NCBI GenBank assembly: GCA_963691815.1
Contig: OY829668.1
Span: 14,871,643-14,935,642 of the forward strand
Source: Echiichthys vipera
Lineage: Eukaryota; Chordata; Actinopteri; Perciformes; Trachinidae
Length of the DNA stretch: 64,000 bases
Direction of reading: 5' to 3'
Positions 34,729-48,344 of this stretch are shown here, piece after piece (positions within the stretch are counted from its first letter, which is position 1; each line of letters begins with the position of its first letter). A program made the position numbers and the translations under genes. The notes below the pieces were generated by a model. The model ran no database searches. It worked only from the letters and a program-made list of their open reading frames with translations, and had not been told where the DNA came from.

Positions 34729-36856
34729 TACGTGACATAAAGGATGTGCCCTGATCCGTCAGGATCTCTTTCGGGATCCCAACTCGGGAGATAACTTGAA
34801 ACAGTGCCTGTGCAACACTCTTTGCAGAGATATTGCGCAGAGGCACCGCCTCGGGATATCGGGTTGCATAGTCCACTAGGACTAACACAAAGCGATATCC
34901 CCGTGCACTCCGGTCTAATGGTCCGATGAGGTCCATGGCAATTCTATCAAATGGGACCTCCATTAGTGGTAGTGGGCGCAACGGCGCTTTTGGGGTGGCC
35001 GGCGGATTGACTAACTGACATTCGCGGCAGGATGCACACCACCGACTTACATCTGCGCGAATGCCCGGCCAATAAAATCGGGCCATGATCCGGTTCAGTG
35101 TTTTGTCATAGCCTAGGTGGCCCGCCATGGGGTTATGATGAGCCGCCTGGAAAATTGTTTCCCGGCGGCTTTTGGGCACCAACAACTGGGTGAGTTCTTC
35201 GCCTGTTCGAGCGTCACGACTCGCTCTGTATAACCTGTCCCTAATGACAACAAAATATGGGTGAGTGAGTGCTGTGTTAGGGTGGACCTGGCACCCATCA
35301 ATTTTCATCACTTGGTTAAAGGCATGACGGAGGGTCTCATCCCGAGACTGCTCAAGTGGAAAATCTTCCATGGGGGCTATCTGCAGGGCCCCCGGAGCCA
35401 GCCGTGCTGGCCCCGCCGGCCCCACGCCCCCCCCGACGGCGTCGGGATGCGGCACCCCCGTCTCACCACTAAGCACGGCACACCACTCGCATTCCCCTGA
35501 CGTACGTGACCGCACCCTCATAGTTTCCCCCGCTAAGCTAGCAAACCCCGGCCAATTCGTGCCCAAGATTAGAGGGTGCGTGAGGCGAGTACTAACTCCA
35601 GCCCTAACTCTATGCTTTTTCCCTTTAAAAAGAATTTCTAGAGCCACCACCGGATAATCGTGAATATCCCCATGCACACACCTCACCTTCACCCACGATG
35701 CCTCTAGCAAAGCCCCCGGTCGAACCAAGCGCTGGTGGATCATGGTCTGTTCACAACCAGAGTCCAGCAGAGCTTGGTGTGTACCCCCCTGTATACATAC
35801 CGGTATACGGTACGTCCCTTCCGGACCGGGGGAGGGAGCTGGCGGTCCCGCAACCCGCACCACTTGTCCCACCTCCATGAGGGGGCACTCCGCCCGGAGA
35901 TGGCCGGGCTGCCCACACCGCCAGCACCCCTGCCCTGGCGTCTGAGGAGCCCCCCGGGGTGCCGGTCGATCAGACACGTAGGCTGGGCCCTGCGGAACAG
36001 AAGGCAGTGCGTTACTAGTGGACCAGAGCAGGGCGGGTTCCGGGTGTGTGGGCGTGTGCGGGGCAGGGTGCGGTGCAGCGGCCGCCGGGAATCTCCTCCT
36101 CGGGGCCGGGGTGGGACGGCCCGCAGGGATCGCCGCTGGCCTGGCCTCCTCCCTCATGCTCCGCCGGGGAAGGGAGAGATGGTCCTCCGCGAGGGCGATC
36201 GCTGCCTCGATGGTGGGGGGACGGTGGCACTGGACCCAGTTGGCGGTGGACGAGGGTAAGCCGGCGATAAACTGCTCCAGCGCCACCTGTCCAACGACGT
36301 CCTCGGCGGAGTGGGTCCCCGGCTGGAGCCAGCGCCTCGCTGCGTCGAGGAGCCGCTGCGCGAAGGCGAAGGGGCGGCCGGCTTCCTCAAAAGAGAGCCC
36401 CCTGAACCGCCGCCGGTGTCCCTCTGGCGTACTGCCCAGCCGGTCCAGGATGGCTCTCTTCAGGTGGGCAAAGTCATGGCGAGCGGCCGCCGGCAGGCTG
36501 TGTGCGGCCAGCTGCGCCACGCCGGTAAGCAGGGGGAGAAGCCGGACCGCCCTCTCCTCCTCCGACCACCCGCACGCCTCCGCCGTGCCCTCGAAGATGT
36601 CCAGAAATGCCTCCGGATCATCCTCTGCTGTCATCCGTTGAAGGGCAACGGGCGGAGGCCGGCCGCGACTGGGCTCCGGGTCGGGCTGGGTGGCCGGGCG
36701 CTGCAGCAGCCCCTGCAGGAGAGCACGATCTTCCCTCTGGGCCGCCACGATGTCGGCCAGGGCACGGGACTGCTGCTGCTGGAGAGTGGTGGTGCTCTCC
36801 TGCATCGCGGCGAGGTGCTGGAGGGCCAGCGCCAGCGGGCTTTGGGCTTCCGACAT
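34700..36856 (-). pseudogene. Gmr1-like gag-protease-integrase frame (SCAN-like gag)
   Basis: The ATG lies just inside the primer-binding site. Residues 1-60 are Gln-rich helix. About 75-235 is the capsid, whose second half (FRGLSFEEAGRPFAFAQRLL about 151-170, WLQPGTHSAEDVVGQVALEQ about 176-195, ALAEDHL about 221-227) has the SCAN-domain pattern. About 311-324 is a CCHC knuckle (CWRCGQPGHLRAEC), and the retropepsin motif LLDSGCE is about 363-369. The integrase HHCC domain spans about 573-613 (HHNPMAGHLGYD, WCASCREC). The integrase core has Asp 642 (IAMDLIGP) and Asp 701 (LTDQGTSF). A single-base frameshift near 34725 throws the frame out before the catalytic Glu, and the frame then runs on in the wrong phase to 34628. 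Gag and pol up to there form one continuous frame. Confidence 0.92.
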
Positions 36857-36857
36857 T

Positions 36858-36875
36858 GTCCCTGTTCAGGTGCCA
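36858..36875 (-). promoter_or_regulatory. Primer-binding site
   Basis: Two bases inside the 5' LTR the minus strand reads TGGCACCTGAACAGGGAC. This ends in the TGG expected for pairing with tRNA CCA. It differs at two positions from the tRNA-Lys3-type site TGGCGCCCGAACAGGGAC, so a lysine-type or related tRNA primer is likely. Confidence 0.75.
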
Positions 36876-36877
36876 GA

Positions 36878-37232
36878 TGTGAGCCTCCCTGCTCACCGGA
36901 CAGAAGGACAATGAGAGACACAGCGTTTGGCAGCGGTTAACTATTTATTTTCAGCTTCTTCTCCCCCCCCCCAAACGTGACTCAACGTCTTTCACGTGTA
37001 CGGACGAGCGGCCGTCCCTCTGACGGCCGTGGTCCGGTGTCTGCTGCCTCCTTATTTGGTCCCGCTCTGGTCCTCCCATAGGACCCAGTCTACTGCAAGA
37101 GACAGAACCAGGTTACAACCGTGCTTATATAGCTGACTGATTACCTGATTCTGTCCAGCTGTCTGATCACCGGCCGAGCCACTCCTCCCTCTCCTCCAGC
37201 AGTCGACACCTTAACCACACCCCACTGCCACA
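36878..37232 (-). repeat. 5' LTR of the Gmr1-like element
   Basis: 355 bp, same length and apparently same sequence as the LTR at 32226-32580. It should hold the promoter of the element on the minus strand. It is followed by the target duplication ATCAC at 37233-37237. Confidence 0.93.
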
Positions 37233-37389
37233 ATCACCTTCTGAACCTACTGGTAGGTGTAGCTGGCACCTTGTAACCCAGATCTGAGGCTGATGGCCGC
37301 TGATAACAGCCATTTAATGGACCGATAAAATTCGGAGAGGGTGCCGACAAATGGGGAAGAGATCAACAGCACACGAAACTGTGTGTTAT

Positions 37390-38150
37390 TCCAGGACAAA
37401 ACAATCCAACGGTCTTTTTTGGCACTTACATACATCAAATAAGCCATCGAGCCAGTTTTTTTCCTTGTATCAACAATTAACGGAGAAATCCAGGGAGTCG
37501 CTTACAGCCGGATGTGGCTAACACTGATTAGCTCGGGGCAGTACGGTGAAGGCATTAAAATGTCTTTTTTAACCACTAATACTGCTCAAAATAACACCAA
37601 ACCTCTGCAGCAGCATGAGAAGAGTCCCTACACAGAAAACGTAGCACCAACAACCTAGTTAATGAACACAGAGTTTATTAAAATAGTGTTTTGAAAGACT
37701 TACCTACTGGCCCCTGTACCAGCTCCTCTCATAGTAAAGTGCAAATCATCAATGGGCTCCTTTCTTTTGGATTGACTTTGGTAATCGACTTGAATGGACT
37801 TTGCTATGAGAGGAGCTGGTACAGGGGCCAGTAGGTAAGTCTTTAAAACAGTCTTTTGATAAACTCTGGGTTCACTAACAATTGTTGATTCTTTATTTTC
37901 TGTGTAGGGACTCCTCTCATGCTACTGCAAAGGTTTGGTGTCATTTTGAGCAAGATTAGTGGTTAAAAAAGACTGTACTGCCCCGAGCTAATCAGTGTTA
38001 GCCACGTCCAACTCTAAGCGACTCTCCCGGATTTCTCTGTTAATAGATTATACATGAAAAAAACTGTTTTGATGGCTTATTTGATGTATGTAAGTGCTGA
38101 AAAAGACCATGGGATGATTTTGCGCCTGGAATTTCACTATAAACAAAGTA
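37390..38150. mobile_element. Foldback element, copy 2 (large palindrome)
   Basis: Nearly the whole element is one inverted repeat centred near 37770. The left arm has 'cttacatacatcaaataagc', 'gatgtggctaacactgatta', 'gcagcagcatgagaagagtc' and 'cttacctactggcccctgta'. The right arm carries their reverse complements, ending 'gcttatttgatgtatgtaag', then 'gaccatgggatgattttgcg' and 'cctggaatttcactata'. Arms are about 350 bp with a loop of about 50 bp. No coding frame is present. It belongs to the family at 21854 and 50262. Confidence 0.88.
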
Positions 38151-39739
38151 TTTTTTATTAAAATGACAGCTGAAAAAACACCAGTATATAAAGGCTCAAG
38201 ATGCAGATAATTCGGCACATGTAGGCTCTGGGATCAATGACATGCAGTCAGTACATTGGACAGCGCTGAGGTAATTAGTCCCTGGTTTTCTCTTTGACTT
38301 TATGGGAAATCATCAGAGAGAGGATCTATATCAGAAGGATAGTCTCGGGCTGGTTGTGGTCACTGGATAGTTTGATTGGAGAAACTAGCTGTTGCCAACT
38401 AAGCCTGTATGCATCCATCTTTCCAATATCTATACCTGCTAAAGAGACCATAGTGAACTCAAACAGACACCTGACGAGAGGAGAGGTAAACCTGAACAGT
38501 CCAATAGCCAGTCGATCCAATCAAAACAGGTGACTGTCAAAAAAGTTATAAAAAAGCGTATCCAAAAAAATGAAAAAAAAAATTCTAAATATAATATGTC
38601 CAAAAAATTCTTAGATCAGTCATAGGATAGCATGTCGAATGCAATCATGGCATAATTTGTTGAAAAAAAAGTCAAGAAAAGTCATAGTTTAGTCTTTCAA
38701 AAAATAAGTTAAAAAAAAATTATAGTATAGTCTGTCAAAAAAGTCAAAAAAGTCAAAGGATAACATGTCCCCAAAATGCTTAAATTGGTCACAGGATAGC
38801 ATGTCTAAAAGTGTGTTCAAAAAAAGCCAAAAGAAAAAAAAAATCATAGTAAATAAGTCAAAATACTGTTTAACATATCCGTTGAATTTGAGCAAAGACT
38901 GATGATGCAAAACTTCCATGAAAGATACAATGCCCACTTTGCCACGACACAGACCTGGATTAAAATAGGTAAATATCTCTTTAAATCAGGAGTGTGGGAA
39001 TATTTTGCATGTATTCAATCCAATTCAATGTACTCTCGTCAACAAGACTTATCTGCAACGGTGGGAAGTTTTTAAATTATTCATTCATCTTCAACCGCTT
39101 ATCCCGGGGTCGGGGTCGCTTTATTATTATTATCGGGGTTTTTAAATTATTAAAAATTATTCTGATAGGTGAGATTAAGACCAACACAGTGATATATCAT
39201 ACTTGGTGTTTATGCAGCGTTATTGGTAAGAAAATGCAATTTTATTGCTAAAATATAGCCCGCAATGCATCATGGGAGTTTCCGGTTAGGCTTTTTCTGC
39301 CGAATCTCGGTAACGGAAAGTCGTGGAGAGATGGAAGTTGATCCTTCGAATATGTTTTCATGTACGACCTTTCCTTCTTCAACCTTCCGTTTCCGAGATA
39401 TGTCAAAGTTATCACAAATGTGAGAAAGAAAGGTTACATTTATTAGAAATAACTCATCCGTGATGAAGAGTTTTTCAGGGAAAAATGTAAATATTATTTT
39501 TAAGTTACTGTGCTGTGACTATAAATCATTTAACTTGTATTTGTGAATCTAAACTAAGATGTACTCTTCCTTTTCAGTTAATTTATTACATGGATAAAAT
39601 GTGTAAATATTCAAAGTTGTACTGTCTATTCTAGTTCCCAATGAATTTGAATTTTACTGTATATATTACTGTATGTATAAATTACTTAGATTAATATATT
39701 TTACTCGGTGTACATTTGGTTAGAATATGTAGAGCAAAG
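38151..39739. other. Intergenic; degenerate 'atagcatgtc' repeats
   Basis: Between 38560 and 38870 a loose unit of about 60 bp recurs ('caggatagcatgtc', 'aaaaaagtcaaaaaagtcaa'). The rest, including a palindrome-like 'attattattatcggggtttt' near 39121, shows no gene. Confidence 0.4.
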
Positions 39740-39990
39740 TGATAATATTTTGAAAGAAAAAGTCTCAAGATTGTGACAAAAAAGTTGTTATATTCTGAGA
39801 AAAAAGTCGGAAGATTGATACAAAAAGACGTAATATTGTGACAAAAAGTCGTAATATTTTGCGAAAAAAGTCAGAAGATTATGACAAAAAATCGGAATAT
39901 TTTGAACAAAAAGTTGTTATATTGTTACAAAAATGTCATAATACTTTGAAAACAAAAATCGCAATATTGTGACAAAGGAGAAGATTGTAA
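39740..39990. repeat. Degenerate A-rich tandem repeat
   Basis: A unit of roughly 45 bp made of 'tattttgaaaaaaaagtc' and 'agaagattgtgacaaaaaa' variants is repeated about five times. Boundaries are fuzzy. Confidence 0.65.
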
Positions 39991-41724
39991 CACAAAAGGG
40001 TCTACGTCGGGTTGGGATATGTAGTAGTTACATGGATGTAACCCCTGTTCTAAGAGGACCTGCTCAACCTGAATTTTTTACCTAGAAAGTAGGCTGACAT
40101 GTTTTATGTAATGTGAAACCCTGACAATAATCTTGATCAAAAGGGACATATTGTGACATCCCTACGGGTGATTGCCTCTATTGTTGTTTCGAAGGATGAG
40201 TCGCCTCTCTGTGTCCTTGTCCATGTCATACATACTGTATGTACAGTACAAATTTAAGAATTGTTTAAAATGTAAGAATTATATGGTTCTTTTTGTGATA
40301 TTTTACTTGACCCTGTATACAGACATTAGCGATGGAATGAAATGCATCAAAGTCACTTGCTTTGGTTTGAGATTCAGGTTTAATGAGAGAACTAAGGGGA
40401 TAAGCTATATAATGTATGCTGCACCATTCATTCCTGTGAAATCTCTATTCATTTTCCCACTGACAAGTGAAAGCTAATTTCTCATGAATAATGAAAGCGT
40501 TAGTTCTGAGCTTATTTTGATGTCTTTGATCAGGGGCATGACACACTGCCAGCTGCTCTCATGCTCATTTAAAAAAGCTTAATCAAACTACTTTATCTCA
40601 TGTGCAGAATGCAATATCTACAGTTACAACAATTTCTACAGTATTGGTTAATTGATGGTTCAAAGGTTATTTTGGGTATTGCCAGCTTGTGAAACAATTA
40701 TGCCTCATGCCATCTATTTGATGTGTATTTAACCCTCTGACGTCCAAAGCTATTTTCTCAATTTTGCACATTTTGTTTTATATGGAAATGTTCAGAACAA
40801 ACTCAGCTTTCTTTAAAGTGAGGCCCAAATTTGTTCTGGAGCAATGTGTAAAGAGATTATTTTGCCCATAGACTGAAAATTGAATTCCGCTTCTTGGAAT
40901 TCCTAATATCTCTTATGAAAACATACCTTTACTCATGTGGATGAACTGTTTTGGTGTTTGAAATTAGTTTTAGGTTCACAAAAGTAGTGTAAAATATAAA
41001 TAAAATATTTGATATATTTTGAAATATATATAATATTTGAAATGTGACTCCATAATGACTTCATATTACATATTTAGCTTCAAGGTATGTGTGCAGATGA
41101 AAAAAAAAACAGCATTACAAAATGTTCTCTTCCAAACCAAATATTTACTATATACAAAACATAATACATAATGTGCATGCTTTTATGCTTTATATATTCA
41201 GCTGCGCCATGTGCTGGTGTAGGAGGTGCAGGTGGTTGTGGGGGTGGTGCTCTTTGCTGTTGGTGTCGATGGCTGTGGTGGAGGCACAGGCACTTGTGCC
41301 AAGGAGGATCTGGACCTGGTGGCAGGCAGAATAGGAGTTGGTGGCCTCTGTTCACTGGGCCCTGGTGGTCACTTTACATTCAGTATAAAAATCACATACA
41401 CACAAATACATACAATTTAATGAAAGACAGTTTCATCTGCATAGAACAGTATGCGAATATAGTGGCCAAAACATATCCATTCATCTATACTATTTGTAAG
41501 TGAAGCTCATGCTTTACTCATGGACAGTCAATTTTGTCAAACACAGTTCATGACTTTTGATGCAAAAAACAGTTTTACGCATTGCGCACAGAAGCAAACA
41601 ATAGCTCATCTGGTCACAATTACACATCGTTTTTGTAAATACACTTACATAGGCAATTTACATCCGGGTACAAATATCAATGTATGCTATTTGTACCCGG
41701 CTGTCAGTAGCAAGGGCTTTACTG
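39991..41724. other. Intergenic; possible piggyBac-like non-autonomous element
   Basis: At about 40731 'ttaaccctctgacgtccaaa' has the TTAA-CCC start expected of piggyBac ends, and 41210-41345 is a GC-rich stretch giving Pro/Gln-rich or Gly/Cys-rich frames. No matching right end (GGGTTAA) is found, so the element cannot be delimited. The frames across it are not convincing proteins. Confidence 0.25.
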
Positions 41725-41895
41725 TCTAAACCTAACCAACTAATTAGTTTTGTTTTGTTTAAACCTAACCAAGTAGTTTTGTTTTCTAAACCTAACCAAG
41801 TAGTGTTGTTGTCTAAACCTGACCAAGTAGTTTTGTCGTCTAAACCTAACCAAGTAGTTTTGTTTTGTCTGGACCTAACCAAACTGCTAAAATAA
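41725..41895. repeat. 27-bp minisatellite 'ctaaacctaaccaagtagtt'
   Basis: About six units of 'ctaaacctaaccaagtagtt' + 'ttgtttt'. The period (27 bp) and the 'ctaaac.taacc' core are the same as in the 1.6-kb array at 24945-26580, so the two arrays appear to be branches of one repeat family. Confidence 0.85.
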
Positions 41896-43292
41896 CAAGT
41901 CAACATGGTTTTAAATCATATCACAGGCTGGATTCAAGTCATGGTCTCCCAGGTGAAAGTCCAATGCGTAACCCACCCACCAACAGTTAACTACCACAGC
42001 AGCATATTTTGTTGCTATTTGACACAGTGGATGAGGGGTCAGGTATAAATGGCTAGATCGTGCGGCATCCCCTCCAAAACTGAAGAAAAACCACCATAGC
42101 ACTTCACACGTCTCAAAATAAGAGTGTTGGACCAAAACACTGCCAACAATTCTCCCGGCCAAACTCCAAGGGCTGCACAACACGGCTGTCACATGACTGT
42201 TGCATGACCCCCCCAGCAGAGCGCACCCATTATATCCAATCCAAGCAGCTCCATGGGCCAACGAATTGATTTGATTATTTTTCTCTCTCTACACAGCCCT
42301 CCTGACACATACAAACTACATAGAATTGTGTAAAAAAAACCTGGGTACAAGCTGTTTGAACATGATTAAGATACATACCTCATGAAATAATGCTAGATAT
42401 GTGTATTCTGCATGCTAAAAACTTGATTGCACTCTTTTGGAACACATTGGGTTAGGCAAATGAATATGAAATCATGGTTGCACCCATATGTATATATATG
42501 TAGATATGTATATATAAGAAAAAATGTAATACATATATTGTTTAAAACAAAAAGATACCTCATTGTGCCAAATGTGAGGCAGCATAGCTTCCAAACCTGC
42601 GGAAACGACTGCATTAAAACTCTGTACTATGCCAATCCACTTCCGGTGCAGAACCTTTTGTACGATTACGTTGTGCCTATGACACAGACCCGGATTCTAA
42701 TTGATGAAGTATCCCTTGCAGTGTTCTAGTCATTGCAGCGTCATTGAATGCATTTTGTGTGAAAGCAATGAAAAATAATTCACAGTTCGATCCCTGCAGA
42801 CTTCCGTTTCTCCGACTGTGTGAAGAGTTTCGACAAAGCGACGGACAAACAAACTGTAAAGAAAGTCTGCCAGCATGCCTCCACGCCAAAGCTTCTCTGA
42901 TACATTATAGCTTCAAAACGGTTATTTCATCCTCTGGTATTCTCGCTCTTTTTTGTGCCTCTGTCTCCCTTGATGAAGATCAACTCCACACTTTGGGCAG
43001 AAGATGAAACACGAATTGATTCGGTCGCGTCTGCAGGATAAGAGAAATGATCAAAGAAACAACAAAAGCTGAAAGAGATTCTCCTTGCTACAACTGCGGC
43101 GCTTTAAAAAAAAATAATGTGCTGATGTGGATCTGTGCGTATGACAAAATATCACTAACTGACAGAAAAAAAGGAGAATAATGTAATTCGGTCAAGCGTT
43201 TAAGCAGCGTCAGAACTGATGGCCTGCAGAGGGTTGTGTATGCTTTGTCTCATGACTGTGCAGTTAGATGAGTCAGTTCTTCTATCTCAATG

Positions 43293-43294
<2 letters not shown>
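41896..43294. other. Intergenic, unassigned
   Basis: No gene, element ends or arrays that I can support. Open frames of 70-116 codons on both strands have no recognisable protein pattern. Confidence 0.35.

Positions 43295-43348
<54 letters not shown>
43295..43348. repeat. (GT)n microsatellite
   Basis: About 27 perfect GT units. Confidence 0.95.
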
Positions 43349-45439
<2,091 letters not shown>

Positions 45440-46530
45440 ACCTATCTCCACAGTGCTGAGTCGGCACTGGAGTGTGGTCTGGCTACACCGCTAATCAATC
45501 TGGGGATAGAAGAGAAAAACGGTCGGGCTTGTTTGCGCTCCTTTAAACCAATCACAATTGTCCTGGGCGGCGCTAAGCCTCAGATACACACAGCCCACAT
45601 TTTGGGTTTTACTAACTCCCTCCTCTCTCCGTCTAATTTTCCTGCTTTGGCTCCGTTCTTTCTTCTTCAAAAAAACATTCTAGTCTGTATGCTTTGGTCA
45701 TATTTCCTTGACAACACTGAGGGGGGATTTATTTGTACCAAGCTTTGGTTTATGAATAATAAGCTAGCTAGCCCTTGTCCCTCACTTCTCCCTGTAGGCT
45801 AGTTGTCAGGATTAGCATTATTAGCACGCTTACTCCGTCATTTCGACCTGGACTGTGGTCATTCGTGTGGTGGTGTTTCCATAAGTGACAAGATGGTTTG
45901 CTCTTCGATCATCTGAACCAACAGATGGTTTAGGAACACAATGTGTTAGCTCTGTTATGCTAATTAAATAGCAGCACTTGCACCATGACTTGCAATATAG
46001 CCTGCTATCTATGGCACATCCACTAGATGCTAATCTGGAGTAGCTGGGGGATTCGGGCCGTGAGGGTCAGTGTTTCACAGTCTATGAGCATGGGACTGTG
46101 TTAAATATCAGTGTAAATCATAGATCATAAATGCTGGCTGCACTCGACACTGCTAGAGACTGACCTCCTGTATACCATCTAAAAAATGCTGTTCCCTTTA
46201 CGAAATTTTTAAAAATGACTCCCGTTCCCTCCCGGTCCCGGTCCCGGAGAAGAATCTCAACATTGACTCCCACTCCCGTTTATCTAGTAGTGTGTGCTGT
46301 GAGCCTAGCTCCCGGGCGATGGTGCTAATTTGGCTAATCCAGTATACGTCAGCCAGATGGACGTATCTCCCTCTCCCAAACGTCACATCAATGTCCTCTA
46401 CGGTAAGAGAAAATGAGGCAGAGTCAAAGTCTGACAAGATGGCGGCTCCCAGAGGCGATTAGGATAGGATCAAGTTGCGAGAACGGATCTTGACGGAGAG
46501 GCTACGTTCATTTTTTATACAGTCTATGGT
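45440..46530. mobile_element. Dispersed repeat family C, long copy
   Basis: 'ctttaaaccaatcacaattg', 'aacattctagtctgtatgct', 'cagccagatggacgtatctc' and 'gcagagtcaaagtctgacaa' recur in the same order at 58895-59255 and partly at 63090-63330. Its right end 'ttcattttttatacagtcta' is a common border phrase of fish DNA-transposon repeats. No transposase frame is visible. Confidence 0.55.
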
Positions 46531-46924
46531 CCAGGCGGGTAAAATGGTGTCCTTACTGCATGCCATCCACTCTCGATCCCCGGCTTCTGTCTATCTTAAG
46601 CCATACTGACGATAAAGGCAAAAAATCCCCAAAAACGACCTTAATAGACACAGATACAATGTCACAGTGCAGCGTCTTGTCATGTTCATCACAATGCTTT
46701 GAGGTTTGTTACCGAAGGAAAAAGTACTTACTCATCATTGTGCTTTGTGTTCAAGAGTTGGCTAGCCATCTATGTCCATATGTGGACATATTCGCTGGTA
46801 TATTATTTTTACCTACGTATGAATCATCTTATTTTTCGCACCACAGACTCTCCGTCATAGTCTATATAATAGAGATGGACGTGTCTTCCAGCTCTACAAC
46901 GTGAAGTCAATGGTGAAGTTCTTC

Positions 46925-47215
46925 TAATGTCCATTCGGGGGAGACTCCACTTAAAGCTGCATTCTCACTAATGTCCAGCAGGGGGGGACTCCTCTTAAAG
47001 CTGCATTCTCTCTAATGTCCAGCAGGGGGAGACTCCACTTAAAGCTGCATTCTCTCTTATGTCCAGCAGGGGGGGACTCCTCTTAAAGCTGCATTCTCTC
47101 TAATGTCCAGCAGGGGGAGACTCCACTTAAAGCTGCATTCTCTCTTTTGTCCAGCAGGGGGCGACTCCACTTAAAGCTGTGTTATTGTCGAGAAGGAGGA
47201 GACTCCACTGGCTCC
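46925..47215. repeat. 44-bp minisatellite, second array
   Basis: About six to seven units of 'cacttaaagctgcattctct' + 'aatgtccagcagggggagac', the same unit as at 4440-4815, 42 kb away. Confidence 0.88.
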
Positions 47216-47503
47216 AAGTAATGTAAAGAATGAATGTAATGTAATGTGTATCCACGGCAACTGTGGACATTAAAATAGAATAAATGAACTTGTTTTTGGT
47301 TGTTGTCTGAGATAAAGTCTCAGGACCTTTTCTTTGAGTGTCTTTTAACTTCATTGGAACATTTTGGTCGCCTAAAAATCATTGATCTGCGTTCAGTGGC
47401 ACCTTGCTAACGAAGCTAATGTTAGAGACCAGAGTGACGACCACCAGATGACTCACATGATGATTCATATAAACACATAAACAACAATCTGCCTTCTTGT
47501 CTA
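47216..47503. other. Intergenic, nothing recognised
   Basis: Short spacer between the minisatellite and the next element; 'gaatgtaatgtaatgtgt' is a small simple repeat. Confidence 0.4.
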
Positions 47504-48344
47504 AGGGTACGTCCACACAGACTCAACTCAAGAAATCTCTGCGTCCACAGCAAACCAGTGAAACCGATTCCAAACGCTGTAGTACACATGCCGGGCTTGG
47601 ATGTGGCGCTGTCACCGCCACAGAAATACACCAACAATAAGGAGAAGAAGAGACGGGGAGATGCTGTGTAGAATACAAACACCGGAGAGTTTCTCTCCAA
47701 ATCGGGAGACTTCACAAATCCTCCTCCATCCTAGAGAGAAACGTGTCCCTGTTTCTGGTGTTAGTGGAGACTTTTGTGCTGTTTGGACTCTGATGCACCG
47801 ATCACTCTGCAGTTAGTGTCCTCAACGAGCAGAGAGTATGCTCTGAGCCCCTTCCCCGTCCCAAAGCACTCACAGGCGGGCATTTTCTCTCTAGATTAAG
47901 ACACTTTTCACACCTTCTTAGCAACTTTATTCATAAAAAGAGACTAGAAACCAATTTAGCGACTTATTCAGACCATCAGGGAAAAGGGAGAAATCTGTGG
48001 TCGGCCTAATTCATTCCCATGCATGTGGCTCAGAGTCCAGTTCAGTAAACAGTCTATGGGTCCGTCTCTCTCTTCTAACGCAGCAGCACTGTTGTTTTTA
48101 TGTGATGCCACGGGGTTAGAGGTCAGAGGTGGGGCGACGACGGCATTGTTTAACAAAGTATGAGGTTTCCACGTCCAGACGACAGCAGAATGTGGGGCGT
48201 TTTCAAATCTTACCACTCTGGGACCTGGTTTCAAAAGATCCCGTTTTCAGGCTCAACTAACGCCGGTTGCGTGTGGATGATTGGCTGAAGCAATACTAAA
48301 GTTGTGCGACTACAAGAAAACGCCTCTCTGTGTAGATGGGCCCT
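47504..48344. mobile_element. TIR element with 'AGGG..(C/T)ACACAGA' ends
   Basis: The left end 'agggtacgtccacacaga' and the right end in reverse complement 'agggcccatctacacaga' are inverted repeats spanning 841 bp. Flanks do not show a clear target duplication. No transposase frame. Probably an old non-autonomous DNA transposon. Confidence 0.5.

Larger units (their letters stand above)
32226..37232 (-). mobile_element. Gmr1-like Ty3/Gypsy LTR retrotransposon, nearly intact
   Basis: A 5,007-bp element on the minus strand, flanked by the direct repeat ATCAC (32221-32225 and 37233-37237). The two LTRs are each 355 bp, begin TG and end CA, and I see no difference between them. From its 5' end (right) it carries a primer-binding site, gag with a SCAN-like segment and a CCHC knuckle, protease, integrase, and then reverse transcriptase and RNase H. 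Integrase before RT is the Ty1/copia-like order known in Gypsy only for the Gmr1-like group of deuterostomes, first described from cod. A frameshift in integrase and a stop in RNase H break the pol frame, so this copy is not autonomous as read. Confidence 0.93.

Noticed and set aside
35735..36940. Plus-strand open frames up to 209 codons opposite the gag gene
   Set aside because: They are antisense shadows of the GC-rich gag frame on the minus strand, which has clear CCHC, SCAN-like and protease motifs.
40729..41500. Complete piggyBac-like element
   Set aside because: Only the left TTAACCC-type start is visible; no matching right end or transposase.
41080..41503. Pro/Gln-rich and Gly/Cys-rich frames as a gene
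   Set aside because: The composition comes from a GT/GGT-rich stretch; no conserved motif and frames open on both strands.
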